Source of the DNA: Streptomyces sp. NRRL F-525
GTDB lineage: Bacteria; Actinomycetota; Actinomycetes; Streptomycetales; Streptomycetaceae
Direction: 5' to 3'
Assembly (NCBI RefSeq): GCF_000716605.1
Contig: NZ_JNXE01000039.1
Location: 1-64,000 of the forward strand
DNA length: 64,000 nucleotides
Shown here: positions 17,291-26,481 of the stretch, piece by piece
How the letters are laid out: each line of letters begins with the position of its first letter
How positions within the stretch are numbered: position 1 is the stretch's first letter
The notes under the pieces: generated by a model
Seen by the model: the letters and a program-made list of their open reading frames with translations, nothing else
What the model was told of the DNA's origin: nothing
Database searches by the model: none
Translations under genes and position numbers: made by a program

Positions 17291-17755
17291 ATGACCGACG
17301 ACACAGCTGCCACCACTGACACAGTTGTCGACACCCGCCCGACGAAGATCATGTACGTCGCCGAGGCCACCGCCCACGGCGGCCGGGACGGTTTCGTCAG
17401 CAGCCAGGACGGCCAGCTCGCCCTCCAGGTCGCGATGCCCCCGGCGCTGGGCGGCGACGGCAACGGCACCAACCCCGAGCAGCTCTTCGCGGCCGGCTAC
17501 AGCTCCTGCTTCCACAACGCGCTGGTCCTGGTCGGCCGTAGGGCGGGCTTCGACCTGATCGGTTCGACGGTCGCCGCGAAGGTCGGCATCGGCCCCAACA
17601 AGCAGCGCGGCTACGGCCTCGCGGTCGCCCTGAGCGTGTCCCTGCCGATCCTCGACCCGGACATCGCGGCGAAGCTGGTGGACGCGGCGCACGAGGTCTG
17701 CCCGTACTCGAACGCGACCCGCGGGAACATCGACGTCACGATCCTGCTTGGTTGA
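17291..17755 (+). CDS. ohr: Organic hydroperoxide resistance protein
   Basis: 154 residues from an ATG with a GGGGGAGG site. Ohr is a thiol peroxidase that reduces organic and lipid hydroperoxides using a lipoyl or similar dithiol reductant. The two active cysteines are in GYSSCFHNAL (C73) and AHEVCPYSNATRGN (C137). N-terminal MYVAEATAHGGRDG is the usual Ohr start block. Forms a sensor-enzyme pair with ohrR immediately upstream. Some Ohr/OsmC proteins act on peroxynitrite; the second-cysteine context fits Ohr. Confidence 0.94.
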   Translation: MTDDTAATTDTVVDTRPTKIMYVAEATAHGGRDGFVSSQDGQLALQVAMPPALGGDGNGTNPEQLFAAGYSSCFHNALVLVGRRAGFDLIGSTVAAKVGIGPNKQRGYGLAVALSVSLPILDPDIAAKLVDAAHEVCPYSNATRGNIDVTILLG

Positions 17756-17790
17756 GAGAGAGTACGGACGGCGGGACGAGGAGCGCGGGC

Positions 17791-18954
17791 GTGGACGTGA
17801 ACGGGTTGGTGGCCGAGGGCTTCGAGCCGGTCAGGGATGCGTTCGTGGGGAACTTCGAGGCGCGCGGGGACCGGGGCGCGGCCGTGACGGTATACCGGCA
17901 CGGGCACCGGGTCGTGGACCTCTGGGCGGGCACGAAGGACGTGGACGGCAGCGCTCCCTGGGAGCGGGGCACGGCCCAGATCGTGCGCTCGGCGACGAAG
18001 GGCGTGGCGGCCGCCGCACTGCTCCTGCTCGCGCAGCGCGGGGAGCTGGACCTGGACGCTCCGGTGGGCGAGTACTGGCCGGAGTACAAGGCGGCGGGCA
18101 AGGACCGGACCCTCGTGTGGCATCTGCTCGCGCATCGCGCGGGTGTGCCGGTGCTGGACCGGCCGCTGACCCCGGTGCAGGCCGCCGATCCGGTACTGGC
18201 CGCTGAGGCGGTCGCGGCGCAGGCGCCGGTGTGGGAACCGGGCACGGATCACGGCTATCACGCGCAGACGTACAGCTGGCTCACCGCTGAACTGGTACGC
18301 CGGGTGACGGGACGATCGATCGGCGAGTGGATCGCGGACGAGATCGCGGGTCCGGTCGGGGCGGACGTGTGGGTGGGCCTTCCGGCGAGCGAGGCGGGCC
18401 GGGTGGGCCGGGTCGCGCAACTGGAGGCCGTGACATCGGACACAGGCGTCCTCCGCACCCGCCCCAAGCGCTCGGTCTCCGAGGCGTACGCGAACCCCGA
18501 CTCCCTCACCCGGCGCGCGTTCGGCGCGATCACGCCGATGCCGGACGAGAACGACCCGGCGTACCGGGCGGCCGTACTCCCCGCGTCGAACGGCATCGCG
18601 ACGGCGGACGGACTGGCCCGTGTCTACGCGTCGCTGATCGGCGAACTGGACGGCGGAACAAGGCTGTTCACACCGGAGACGACGGAACTGGCCCGCACGG
18701 AACGCTCGTCGGGCCCGGACCGCGTCCTCGTGATCAGCACCCGTTTCGGCCTGGGCTACATGCTGCACGGCAGCGCGTCGCCGCTCCTCTCGGAGGGCTC
18801 CTTCGGCCACCCGGGCCGGGGCGGCGCGCTGGGCTTCGCGGACCCGGAGTCGGGCATCGCGTTCGGCTATGTCACGAACGGCTTCCGCAAGAGCGTCACG
18901 GCGGACCCGAGGGCGCAGGCGCTGGTGCGGGCCGTGCGCGCCTCCCTCATGTAG
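17791..18954 (+). CDS. Beta-lactamase-fold serine hydrolase (EstB-like esterase)
   Basis: 387 residues from the GTG at 17791 (GAGGAGC site); an upstream in-frame TTG at 17752 overlaps the ohr stop. Class C beta-lactamase/DD-peptidase fold. The nucleophile motif is S67-A-T-K70 and the catalytic tyrosine is probably Y161 in HAQTYSW. The C-terminal GSFGHPGRGG replaces the KTG box of true beta-lactamases and is typical of EstB-type carboxylesterases. No signal peptide, so cytoplasmic. Substrate cannot be predicted. Confidence 0.85.
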   Translation: MDVNGLVAEGFEPVRDAFVGNFEARGDRGAAVTVYRHGHRVVDLWAGTKDVDGSAPWERGTAQIVRSATKGVAAAALLLLAQRGELDLDAPVGEYWPEYKAAGKDRTLVWHLLAHRAGVPVLDRPLTPVQAADPVLAAEAVAAQAPVWEPGTDHGYHAQTYSWLTAELVRRVTGRSIGEWIADEIAGPVGADVWVGLPASEAGRVGRVAQLEAVTSDTGVLRTRPKRSVSEAYANPDSLTRRAFGAITPMPDENDPAYRAAVLPASNGIATADGLARVYASLIGELDGGTRLFTPETTELARTERSSGPDRVLVISTRFGLGYMLHGSASPLLSEGSFGHPGRGGALGFADPESGIAFGYVTNGFRKSVTADPRAQALVRAVRASLM

Positions 18955-19021
18955 CACACTGGTAGGACCACGGCAGCCGCCACCACCGCTGCCGTTCACG
19001 GCCGACGGGCAGGAGAGAGGT

Positions 19022-20497
19022 ATGCGCTGCTGTCTCTCCGCTCCCTTCGCGGCACTCGCCGCCCTCCCCACGCCCTACGACGTCCTGCGCTCCGGCGCGC
19101 TCCTCGCCCCCGCCCTGCTGCGTGCCGCTCCCCTGCGCGGCAGGGGCCGTTCCCTGGTGGCCGTCCACCTCGAACTGGTCACGCTCACCGAGGACCACGC
19201 CATCGTCACCTGGCACACCGGGATCCCGGGCACGGACGACGGCCTCGGCCACCTGCTCCCCGCGGTCACGGAGGGCGAGGTCGTCTACGGCACCCACCCG
19301 GCCCACCTGAACCGCATCGCCTCCGAGGAGCGCCCCACCGCGCACCACCACGTGGAGCTGACCGGCCTGGAACCCGGGCAGACGTACTACTACCGGGCCC
19401 GCTCCCGGGGCGTCCCCGCCGTACCGACCCCCTTGCACCACGTACGCGGCAACGCGGTCGGCACCTCCCGGCACGGTTTCGGGGGCTCGCGGACCGGCAC
19501 GTACTCCTTCACCACGCCCCAACCCCCGCCCGGCAGACACCTGTTGTCGATCGCCCTCTGCAACGACCTGCACCTCGGCGAGACCACCGCGGGCCTGGTC
19601 GCCGGCGTCCCCGGCATGCGCGGGATATCGCAGGCGGCGGGTCTCGCGGCCTACCCGGAGATCATGAGCCGGGCCCTGGTCGAGGAGGCCCGGCGGCGCG
19701 GCGCGGACGTGCTGCTGGCCGCCGGGGACCTCTCGGCGGGCGGAGGGCCGCGGGACGTGGCCACGGCGCGGCGCATCCTGGACGGCTTCGGCACGCTCGG
19801 CCGGGACTACTTCGTCGTACGCGGCAACCACGACCGCCCGCCGGCCCACTGGGCCGACCCCTTCGGCGACACGTTCACCACCACCGGCACCCCCGGCTAC
19901 TTCGCGCACGACCTCGGCGGACTGCGCGTCCTCGGCCTCGACACCTACGCCAAGGCGGGCAACGGCGGCGACGCGGGCGGGCTGGGTGCCGAGCAACTGT
20001 CCTGGTTCCAGGCGCAGTTGAGGTCGGACCCGGACCGGCCGACCCTCGTCTTCGGCCACCATCCGTTGACCGTACGGGACTCCGTGTTCCCGGTGACGCG
20101 GGGCCAGAGCCTCGACCGGAAGCAGGCCCGCGCGATCGTCGACGCGTACGTCTCGGCGCCGGGCGTCTTCCTGCACCACGCGGGGCACACCCACCGCAAC
20201 AAGAGAACCGTCCTGAACCGCGCCCCGCACGTCGTCCAGCAGGAGGTCGCCGCCGCGAAGGACTACCCCGGCGGTTTCTCCCTCCTGCGGATCCACTCCG
20301 GCGGCTACGCCCTCAACCACTACAAGGCCGGTGCCGCCGAGGCCCGTGAGTGGGGCGAGCGCGCCCGGCGCGTGGCGGGCGGACTGTGGCCGCACCACGC
20401 GCTGGGCCGCTCGGCCACGGACCGCAACAGCGTCCGCGCCCACGACCTGTCCGGCGTCATCCCCTGTCAGCCGTCGGACTCCGGCGACGGGAGGTAG
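19022..20497 (+). CDS. Calcineurin-like metallophosphoesterase with purple-acid-phosphatase N-terminal domain
   Basis: 491 residues from the ATG at 19022 (GGAGAGAGG site). An Fn3-like purple acid phosphatase N-domain (about 45-165) precedes the metallophosphoesterase domain (about 175-430). Di-metal ligands: NDLHLGE (D182, H184), GDLS (D236), GNHD (N269, H270), GHHPL (H346), and the H389-T-H391 pair in HAGHTH. The N-terminus has two cysteines and a moderately hydrophobic stretch but no convincing signal peptide. Its last 31 bases overlap the 3' end of the convergent YncE/phosphatase gene. Confidence 0.87.
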   Translation: MRCCLSAPFAALAALPTPYDVLRSGALLAPALLRAAPLRGRGRSLVAVHLELVTLTEDHAIVTWHTGIPGTDDGLGHLLPAVTEGEVVYGTHPAHLNRIASEERPTAHHHVELTGLEPGQTYYYRARSRGVPAVPTPLHHVRGNAVGTSRHGFGGSRTGTYSFTTPQPPPGRHLLSIALCNDLHLGETTAGLVAGVPGMRGISQAAGLAAYPEIMSRALVEEARRRGADVLLAAGDLSAGGGPRDVATARRILDGFGTLGRDYFVVRGNHDRPPAHWADPFGDTFTTTGTPGYFAHDLGGLRVLGLDTYAKAGNGGDAGGLGAEQLSWFQAQLRSDPDRPTLVFGHHPLTVRDSVFPVTRGQSLDRKQARAIVDAYVSAPGVFLHHAGHTHRNKRTVLNRAPHVVQQEVAAAKDYPGGFSLLRIHSGGYALNHYKAGAAEAREWGERARRVAGGLWPHHALGRSATDRNSVRAHDLSGVIPCQPSDSGDGR

Positions 20498-23220
20498 GCG
20501 CCGGGCACGTCGTTCGGGGCGTAGACCTTCTTGTCGCCGGGGTACGGCTTGGTCCAGTCGTGGGTCTGGTACCAGGTGTAGCGGTTCATCTGGGTGGGGT
20601 TGGCGTAGTCGGGCACGGCGTTCGGGCCGGTCAGCCGCTGGTGCGAGGCCCAGGTCTTCCACTGGGCGGCGAGCTTCTGCTCGGCCTGCGGCACCGCGAC
20701 GGACGTCGGCGCTGCCGCCGCCTTGGTGTCCTGGGCCGCCGGGGTGTCCGAGCCGCAGGACGGCTGGGGGCTCACGCCGAGGGTCAGCGAGGTGCGGTTG
20801 GGCACCGCCGTGAACGGGGTGTCGTCCGCCTTCTTCGTGAACGCCCCGTACATCGGGGTGGCCGCGCTGTCGAGCTGGTTCATCGGGTGGATCCCGAGGA
20901 TCTGCTCGACCGTGCGGACCATGGTGATCTGCGAGTAGTAGTGGTTGTCGACCGTGCCGTGCTCGGCGTACGGGCTGATGACCTGGACCGGGGCGCGGTG
21001 GCCGTCGACGTGGTCGAGTCCGGCCTGGGAGTCGTCCTCGACGACGAAGATCGCCGAGTCCTTCCAGAACTTGCTGTGGGTGATCTCGTCGACCATCCGG
21101 CCGACGGCGAGGTCGTTGTCGGCGACCTCGGCGGCGGCGTTGGCCGGGCCGCCGGTGTGGTCGTTGGAGAACCAGAACATGTTCAGGTTCGCCGGGCCGT
21201 TCTTCTCGAAGTCCTGCTTCCAGATCTGCTCTTTGTAGATGTCCGGGACGTCGAGGTCGAACAGCGGGAAGCCCTGCACCGACACGTCGTTGAGCGAGGG
21301 GATCGCCGACCCCGTCTTGATCGGGTAGGCGGTTCCGGCCCCCGTCGCGGCCATGTTCTTGCTGTCGCAGTACAGGTTCTGCCAGTTCGCCCCGGCCGGC
21401 TTGGTCTCCAGGGACTGGAACTCGCCGAAGTCCTTGACGCTCTTCCCGGCCGCCTGCGCGCCGGTCCAGATGAAGCCGGACTTCTGGTGGCCCAGCACGT
21501 CGTTCTCGGTGTCGTAGCTGCGCGTGTACTCACCGGCCGAGGACTCCGTGTACTCCGGGTTGTCCGACTGCATCAGCCAGTTGTGGCCCTCGGCGGAGTT
21601 GGTGCCGATGTCGTAGAAGTTGTCGTAGAGCCCGAACTGCTGGGCCAGCGCGTGCTGGTTGGGCGTCACGTTCTCGCCGAACTGGGTGAGCGAGGCGTCG
21701 CCGTCGCCCTGCGGGAGGTCGCCGTAGACCTGGTCGTAGGTCCGGTTCTCCTTCACGAGCAGGAAGACGTGCTTGATCGTCGAGGGGTCGCCGATGCGGG
21801 CCGGGACCGGGACGGCCTTCGCGTGGCTCTTGTTCCTGGCGGTGGTGACGGAGCCGGGTGTCCAGCCGTTCTGCCGGAAGACCTTGGCGGTCTGCGACCT
21901 GATGGTGAGGTCGCTCGGCAGCGTGAACTGCGTGAGGCTCGACGTCGTGTCGTGGGTGTTGTGGCCGGCGGCGTCGGGGCGGAGGGCGTCCACGCCACGG
22001 GTGTTGGTGACGACGATCTGCTTGCCGACGGTGGTGATCTCCGAGGGGAAGTAGTCCGTGGGGAGCAGGCCGACGTAGCGGGCGGGCTGCTGCGGGGAGG
22101 TGTAGCGGTAGACGGCGACCGCGTTGGCCCGGCCGAGCGTCACCAGCAGGCGGCCGTCGCCGGTGAGGGTCACGGCGTTGGGCTCGTAGCCGACCGACGC
22201 CTCGGGCCACGGCTGGGTGGCGATGGTCTGCACGACCTTGCCCTTGCGGGTGTCGATGACCGAGACGCTGTTGTCGGCGGTGTTGGTGACGAACACCGCG
22301 CCGTTCTTCGCGTACACGGCGGTCGGGTGCAGTCCTACGTCGATGGTTCCTACGGCGGCTGCCGGGTCCGCCGTGTCGATGACGCTGACGGTGCCGGTGG
22401 TGCTGGCGCCGGTCTTCGGGTTGGCGACGACGTCGGTACCGTAGGAGTTGATGGTGGTGTCGCCGGGCTTCGCGGGGCGGCCGCCCTCGTTGCTGACGTA
22501 CAACGTGCCGCCGACCAGGGCGATGCCGCGCGGGGCGTTGCCAACTGCCCAGCTCTGCTTGACGGTTCCGGTCGCCGTGTCGATGGCGACCACCTTGTTC
22601 TGGCCGTTGACCGCGGAGTACACGGTGGAGCCGTCGGCCGAGAACACGGCCGCGCCGACGAGGGCCTGCTTGGCGCCGTCGGCCGCTATCGGGACGGCAG
22701 TCGGAGCGGAGAGGGTGCCGTCGGCGGCGACCGTGAACTTCGTGTAGCCGTTCGCCTGTCCGAGCCACAGCTGCTTGCCGTCCGGCGAGTAGGTCGGGCC
22801 TTCCTGGCCGACGGCGCCGCTGCTGATGCGCAGGCCGTCCGCCGCGTTGGTGCCGACCTTCTGCTCGACCTGCCCGGTCGCGAGGTCCATGACGATCAGG
22901 GAGGCGTCCCCGTCGGTGACGGAGGCCGCGAGGTGGCTGCCGTCCGGGCTGACCGCCGACGACATGATCTTGCCGTCGTTGACGACGGTACGGCTGCCGT
23001 ACGGCTTGATGTACTGGTCGCTGGAGATGACCTGGCCGTCGGCGGTGGTCTGGCCGACCTGCTGGGTGCCGAACCGGTACGTCGAGGCGACCGCGGTGCC
23101 CGTCACACCGAGGGCGACGGCGATACCGGCCGTCACCAGCACGGCCCGGCGGCCGACGCGTCTGCCGAAGAGGTTGACCTGCTCCTTCTCACTGACCCGG
23201 CGTTGCCGCGTTACCTGCAT
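20467..23220 (-). CDS. Large exported YncE-type beta-propeller / phosphoesterase (alkaline-phosphatase superfamily) fusion
   Basis: 917 residues from the ATG at 23220. A basic N-tail and hydrophobic segment (27-46) anchor or export the protein. Residues about 60-420 form a YVTN/YncE beta-propeller (repeated SPDG, GTVSVID, NTADNSVSVIDT units). From about 470 comes a PF04185-type phosphoesterase domain beginning HVFLLVKENRTYDQVYG, with EGHNWL and later VEDDSQAG and HRAP metal-site blocks. The family includes phospholipases C and acid phosphatases. Its 5' end overlaps the ABC permease gene by 32 bases, implying one operon, and its 3' end overlaps a convergent gene. Confidence 0.85.
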   Translation of the reverse strand: MQVTRQRRVSEKEQVNLFGRRVGRRAVLVTAGIAVALGVTGTAVASTYRFGTQQVGQTTADGQVISSDQYIKPYGSRTVVNDGKIMSSAVSPDGSHLAASVTDGDASLIVMDLATGQVEQKVGTNAADGLRISSGAVGQEGPTYSPDGKQLWLGQANGYTKFTVAADGTLSAPTAVPIAADGAKQALVGAAVFSADGSTVYSAVNGQNKVVAIDTATGTVKQSWAVGNAPRGIALVGGTLYVSNEGGRPAKPGDTTINSYGTDVVANPKTGASTTGTVSVIDTADPAAAVGTIDVGLHPTAVYAKNGAVFVTNTADNSVSVIDTRKGKVVQTIATQPWPEASVGYEPNAVTLTGDGRLLVTLGRANAVAVYRYTSPQQPARYVGLLPTDYFPSEITTVGKQIVVTNTRGVDALRPDAAGHNTHDTTSSLTQFTLPSDLTIRSQTAKVFRQNGWTPGSVTTARNKSHAKAVPVPARIGDPSTIKHVFLLVKENRTYDQVYGDLPQGDGDASLTQFGENVTPNQHALAQQFGLYDNFYDIGTNSAEGHNWLMQSDNPEYTESSAGEYTRSYDTENDVLGHQKSGFIWTGAQAAGKSVKDFGEFQSLETKPAGANWQNLYCDSKNMAATGAGTAYPIKTGSAIPSLNDVSVQGFPLFDLDVPDIYKEQIWKQDFEKNGPANLNMFWFSNDHTGGPANAAAEVADNDLAVGRMVDEITHSKFWKDSAIFVVEDDSQAGLDHVDGHRAPVQVISPYAEHGTVDNHYYSQITMVRTVEQILGIHPMNQLDSAATPMYGAFTKKADDTPFTAVPNRTSLTLGVSPQPSCGSDTPAAQDTKAAAAPTSVAVPQAEQKLAAQWKTWASHQRLTGPNAVPDYANPTQMNRYTWYQTHDWTKPYPGDKKVYAPNDVPGAYLPSPESDG

Positions 23221-24580
23221 GGACCTGTCCCTTCGAGGTGGTGTCGAGCAGGTCGACGTTGCCGTCGAACTGCCAGAGCGGGTTCGGGGTGTCCCCGGTC
23301 GAAGTCCGCACCAGGAAGTAGCCGTTGACTTCCTTCGGCCCGTCGCCGTCGGCCACGTACCGTCCGTCCGGGCCGATGTCGAGCTGGTAGATAGCCGTCC
23401 CCGTGACCGCGACACCGGGGAGGTGCCAACTCACCACACAGCGCCAGTCGTTGCCGGGTCCCTCCTGGGCGGCCTGCCCGTCGCTCTTGGTGCAGGCGGC
23501 CGAGGTCCGCAGCTGCGCCTCGGTGACGGCGGGACGGTGGAGTTGATCGGTCTGCATCCGGTAGAGGTGGGCGAAGGCGGTGGCGAGGGACCGCTGGACC
23601 TTGTCCTGCCCGATCCCGGAACCGGTCGAGGGGGTGGCCACAGCGACCACTCCGACGGTGAGGGCGGTCAGCGCGGTGAGCGGCAGCAGGCCTACGGTGA
23701 GCGCGCGGCGCCCGGACCCGTCGTAGGCCGGGTTGGTGAAGTCCCGCCGTACGAACAGGAGATAGGCCAGTGCGGTGGCGAGGGCGGCCCACACCAGGCT
23801 GACCGCGACGCCGATGAGGAGCGGGGCGAGTTGGGCGGGACTGGTGAACAGACCGTTCCAGGAGATGAAGGCGTAACCGGGCAGGGCGAGGCGGACGGCC
23901 ACCGGCAGCGGCAGCATCTGGGCGACCTGCATCGCGAGCGCGACCAGCGGGGGCAGCAGCAGCCCCATCGGGGACCGTCCCAGCGCGACCGATCCGAGGA
24001 GTCCGATCGCGGCGAGGGCCAGGGTCGGGGCGAGCGCGCAGAGCCAGGCGAGCAGCACCCGGCCGGCGGCGTCCCCCGGCGCCAGCAGCTGACCGTCGAG
24101 ACCGACCAACTGCCGGTTCCCTACGGCCAGTAGCCCGCCGACCACGCTGGAACCGACCAGCCCCGCCACCAGCATCAGGATGACGGTGAGACTGGCGAGG
24201 GCCTTCGCCGCGAAGATCCGCCGGGGCGAGCGGACCGCCACCAGCAGATGGCGCCAGGTGCCGAGCCGGTCCTCGGCGGCGAACACGTCACCGGCGACCA
24301 CCGAGGTCAGGATCGGCAGCGCCCAGGTGCCGGCGAACCCCAGCACCACCAGCGGCCCGGCCCACCCCGTGGCGAGCATCCAGCGCCCGAAGAGCGTGTC
24401 GGAGGGCAGCGTGCTCTGCTGGCTCACCCCGGCGACGAAGAGCGCGGGCGCGACCCAACAGGCCAGTACCAGCAGCCGGATCCGCCACTGCGAGACGAGC
24501 TTGACCAGTTCGAAGCGGTAGGCGCGCGGGACGGGGACGCGGGCGGTGACGGCGGCGGCCCGGGTGACGGTGGCGGTCAT
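23189..24580 (-). CDS. ABC transporter permease
   Basis: 463 residues. After a basic N-terminus (PRAYRFELVKLVSQWRIR, typical of ABC-2 type permeases) there are six helices to about residue 270. A seventh hydrophobic segment is followed by an extracytoplasmic C-terminal domain of about 150 residues with two cysteines (likely disulfide) and PGVAVTGTAIYQLDIGPDG. ABC-2 permeases of this sort export lipids, peptides or drugs. Overlaps its ATPase by four bases and the next gene by 32; substrate unknown. Confidence 0.82.
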   Translation of the reverse strand: MTATVTRAAAVTARVPVPRAYRFELVKLVSQWRIRLLVLACWVAPALFVAGVSQQSTLPSDTLFGRWMLATGWAGPLVVLGFAGTWALPILTSVVAGDVFAAEDRLGTWRHLLVAVRSPRRIFAAKALASLTVILMLVAGLVGSSVVGGLLAVGNRQLVGLDGQLLAPGDAAGRVLLAWLCALAPTLALAAIGLLGSVALGRSPMGLLLPPLVALAMQVAQMLPLPVAVRLALPGYAFISWNGLFTSPAQLAPLLIGVAVSLVWAALATALAYLLFVRRDFTNPAYDGSGRRALTVGLLPLTALTALTVGVVAVATPSTGSGIGQDKVQRSLATAFAHLYRMQTDQLHRPAVTEAQLRTSAACTKSDGQAAQEGPGNDWRCVVSWHLPGVAVTGTAIYQLDIGPDGRYVADGDGPKEVNGYFLVRTSTGDTPNPLWQFDGNVDLLDTTSKGQVHAGNAATPGQ

Positions 24581-25512
24581 CGGCCGTCCTCCCGCCGCTC
24601 GGTGAGGGCGAGGAACGCGGCCTCAAGTGGCGATACGACAGGGGCGAGTTCACGCACCGCGACCCCCGACCGCACCAGCCCCGCGACGAGTTCGTCGAGA
24701 GCGGGCACAAGGGCGCGCACGACGAGGACCTCGCTGTCCTGCTGGACGCCGTCGAGGACCCGTATCCCGGCCGTACCGTCGGCCTGCCGACGTGCGGCGT
24801 CCGGGTCGGATGTCCGTACCCGGTAGTCGAGTTCACGGTTCTCGGCGGCGAGCTTGTTCAGCGGCCCGGAGAACACCACGCGCCCGGTGTCGAGGATGGT
24901 GACCTCGGCGCACAACGCCTCCAGGTCGTCCATGTGATGACTGGAGAGCACCACGCTCGTGCCCTCCGCGGCGAGCCGGTTGAGAACGCGGTGCACGTGT
25001 CTCTTTCCGGCCGGGTCAAGGCCGTTGGCGGGTTCGTCGAGTACGAGCAGCCGGGGTCTGGTGAGCAGGGCGGCGGCGAGCCCGAGCCGCTGGCGCATGC
25101 CGAGGGAGAAGCCGCGGGCCTTGTCGTCGGCGACATCGGTGAGCCCGACCTGGTCGAGCACGTCGTCGATCCCCGCGGTCCGCGCGTCCTCGCCCCGGAG
25201 GCCGGCCAACGCGGCGAGGTTCTGCCGGGCGGTGAGCGACGGATACAGACCGGGCGCGTCCACGAACCCCGCGACACCGTCCGGCACGGCGAGCGCACGC
25301 TCCACCGGCGTGCCCAGGATCTCCAGCCGGCCGCGGTCGGCGACAGCCAGCCCCAGCAGCAGGCCGAGCAGGGTCGTCTTCCCGGCGCCGTTCGGTCCGA
25401 CCAGTCCGTGGATCTGCCCCTGTGTCACGTCCAGGTCGACACTGTCGAGTGCCACGACCTCACCGAAACACCTGGTGATCCCACTGGCCCGGACCGCGTG
25501 GAGTCTCTCCAT
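24577..25512 (-). CDS. ABC transporter ATP-binding protein (ABC-2 exporter type)
   Basis: 311 residues from the ATG at 25512 (GAAGGGG site); the upstream in-frame start at 25563 is not supported. Walker A VGPNGAGKTT at 38-47, signature FSLGMRQRLGLA near 139, Walker B LLVLDEPANGLDP near 160, and the DrrA-like C-terminal domain after residue 215. Partner of the permease downstream. It resembles CcmA/DrrA/NatA exporters. Confidence 0.9.
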   Translation of the reverse strand: MERLHAVRASGITRCFGEVVALDSVDLDVTQGQIHGLVGPNGAGKTTLLGLLLGLAVADRGRLEILGTPVERALAVPDGVAGFVDAPGLYPSLTARQNLAALAGLRGEDARTAGIDDVLDQVGLTDVADDKARGFSLGMRQRLGLAAALLTRPRLLVLDEPANGLDPAGKRHVHRVLNRLAAEGTSVVLSSHHMDDLEALCAEVTILDTGRVVFSGPLNKLAAENRELDYRVRTSDPDAARRQADGTAGIRVLDGVQQDSEVLVVRALVPALDELVAGLVRSGVAVRELAPVVSPLEAAFLALTERREDGR

Positions 25513-25632
25513 GAGCCCCTTCTTCCGAATCCTCAGGAACCCTAGGGACACCACACATCCCACGCACAGACAGTCGCCTGAACGCGCGAGGAACGGATCG
25601 TCAAGTAGTCGGCAAGCCGGGTGAAGGAACGG

Positions 25633-26481
25633 TCAACCCGCCCTCAGCATCAACCCGATCCCGGCCACGAGCAGTACGGCGGCGGCGATACGCGGCGCCC
25701 CGAACCGCTCCTTGAAGAACACGGCGCCGATCGCCGCGCCGACGATGATCGACGACTCGCGCAGGGCGGCGATGGGGGCGAGGTCGGCGCGGGTCTGGGC
25801 CCACAGCACCAGTCCGTACGCGGCGACGGACAGAGCCGCACCGAGAAACCCGACCCCGACGAACGGCCGTAGCGCGGGGACAAGTTGACGACCACCCCGC
25901 AGATACAGGGCATACGCGGGAACCATCCACCCCTGGACCGCCATCAGCCAGGCGATGTACCCGAGCGAGGAGCCCGAGGCGCGAACACCGAGCCCGTCGA
26001 CCACGGTGTACGCGGCGATGGACAGGCCCGTCGCCAACGCGGCACCGATCGCTGCCCAGTTGGGCCGCTGCCCGCGCATGCCCCGCAGGGCGACACCGGT
26101 CAGCCCCGCGCAGGACAGTGCGATACCGGCGGCGGCCCAGCCGTTGGGCACCTCGTGCGCGAAGACGGCGGCGAGGACGGTCACGACGAGGGGCGCGGTG
26201 CCGCGGGCGATCGGATAGGCCTGCCCGAAGTCACCCAGCCGGAACGACTTCATCAGCAGGAGGTAGTACGCGACATGGATGAGCGCGGAGGCCCCGAGAT
26301 ACGGCCACGCCCCGGCCGCCGGAAACGCCGTGACCGGCACGAGCGCCAGCCCGATGACCATCCCGCCGCCCGCGATGAGCGTGAACCCGACGAGCTTGTC
26401 TTCGATGCGGTGCGCGAGGGCGTTCCAGCAGGCGTGGGTGACAGCGGCGAGCAGAACAGCGGCCGCGACCTCCGGAGTCAC
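25633..26481 (-). CDS. EamA-family (DMT superfamily) transporter
   Basis: 282 residues from the GTG at 26481, which overlaps the YbaK stop as GTGA. About ten membrane helices in two EamA repeats, with LIHVAYYLLLMKSFRLGDFGQAYPIARGTAPL in the first half and the paired ADLAPIAALRESSIIVGA in the second. Members export amino acids, nucleosides or metabolites. Translational coupling to a trans-editing deacylase is notable, but I cannot assign a substrate. Confidence 0.85.
   Translation of the reverse strand: MTPEVAAAVLLAAVTHACWNALAHRIEDKLVGFTLIAGGGMVIGLALVPVTAFPAAGAWPYLGASALIHVAYYLLLMKSFRLGDFGQAYPIARGTAPLVVTVLAAVFAHEVPNGWAAAGIALSCAGLTGVALRGMRGQRPNWAAIGAALATGLSIAAYTVVDGLGVRASGSSLGYIAWLMAVQGWMVPAYALYLRGGRQLVPALRPFVGVGFLGAALSVAAYGLVLWAQTRADLAPIAALRESSIIVGAAIGAVFFKERFGAPRIAAAVLLVAGIGLMLRAG

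Noticed and set aside
17752..17790. Upstream TTG start for the serine hydrolase overlapping ohr
   Set aside because: The GTG at 17791 has a GAGGAGC ribosome site, and homologous proteins begin close to it.
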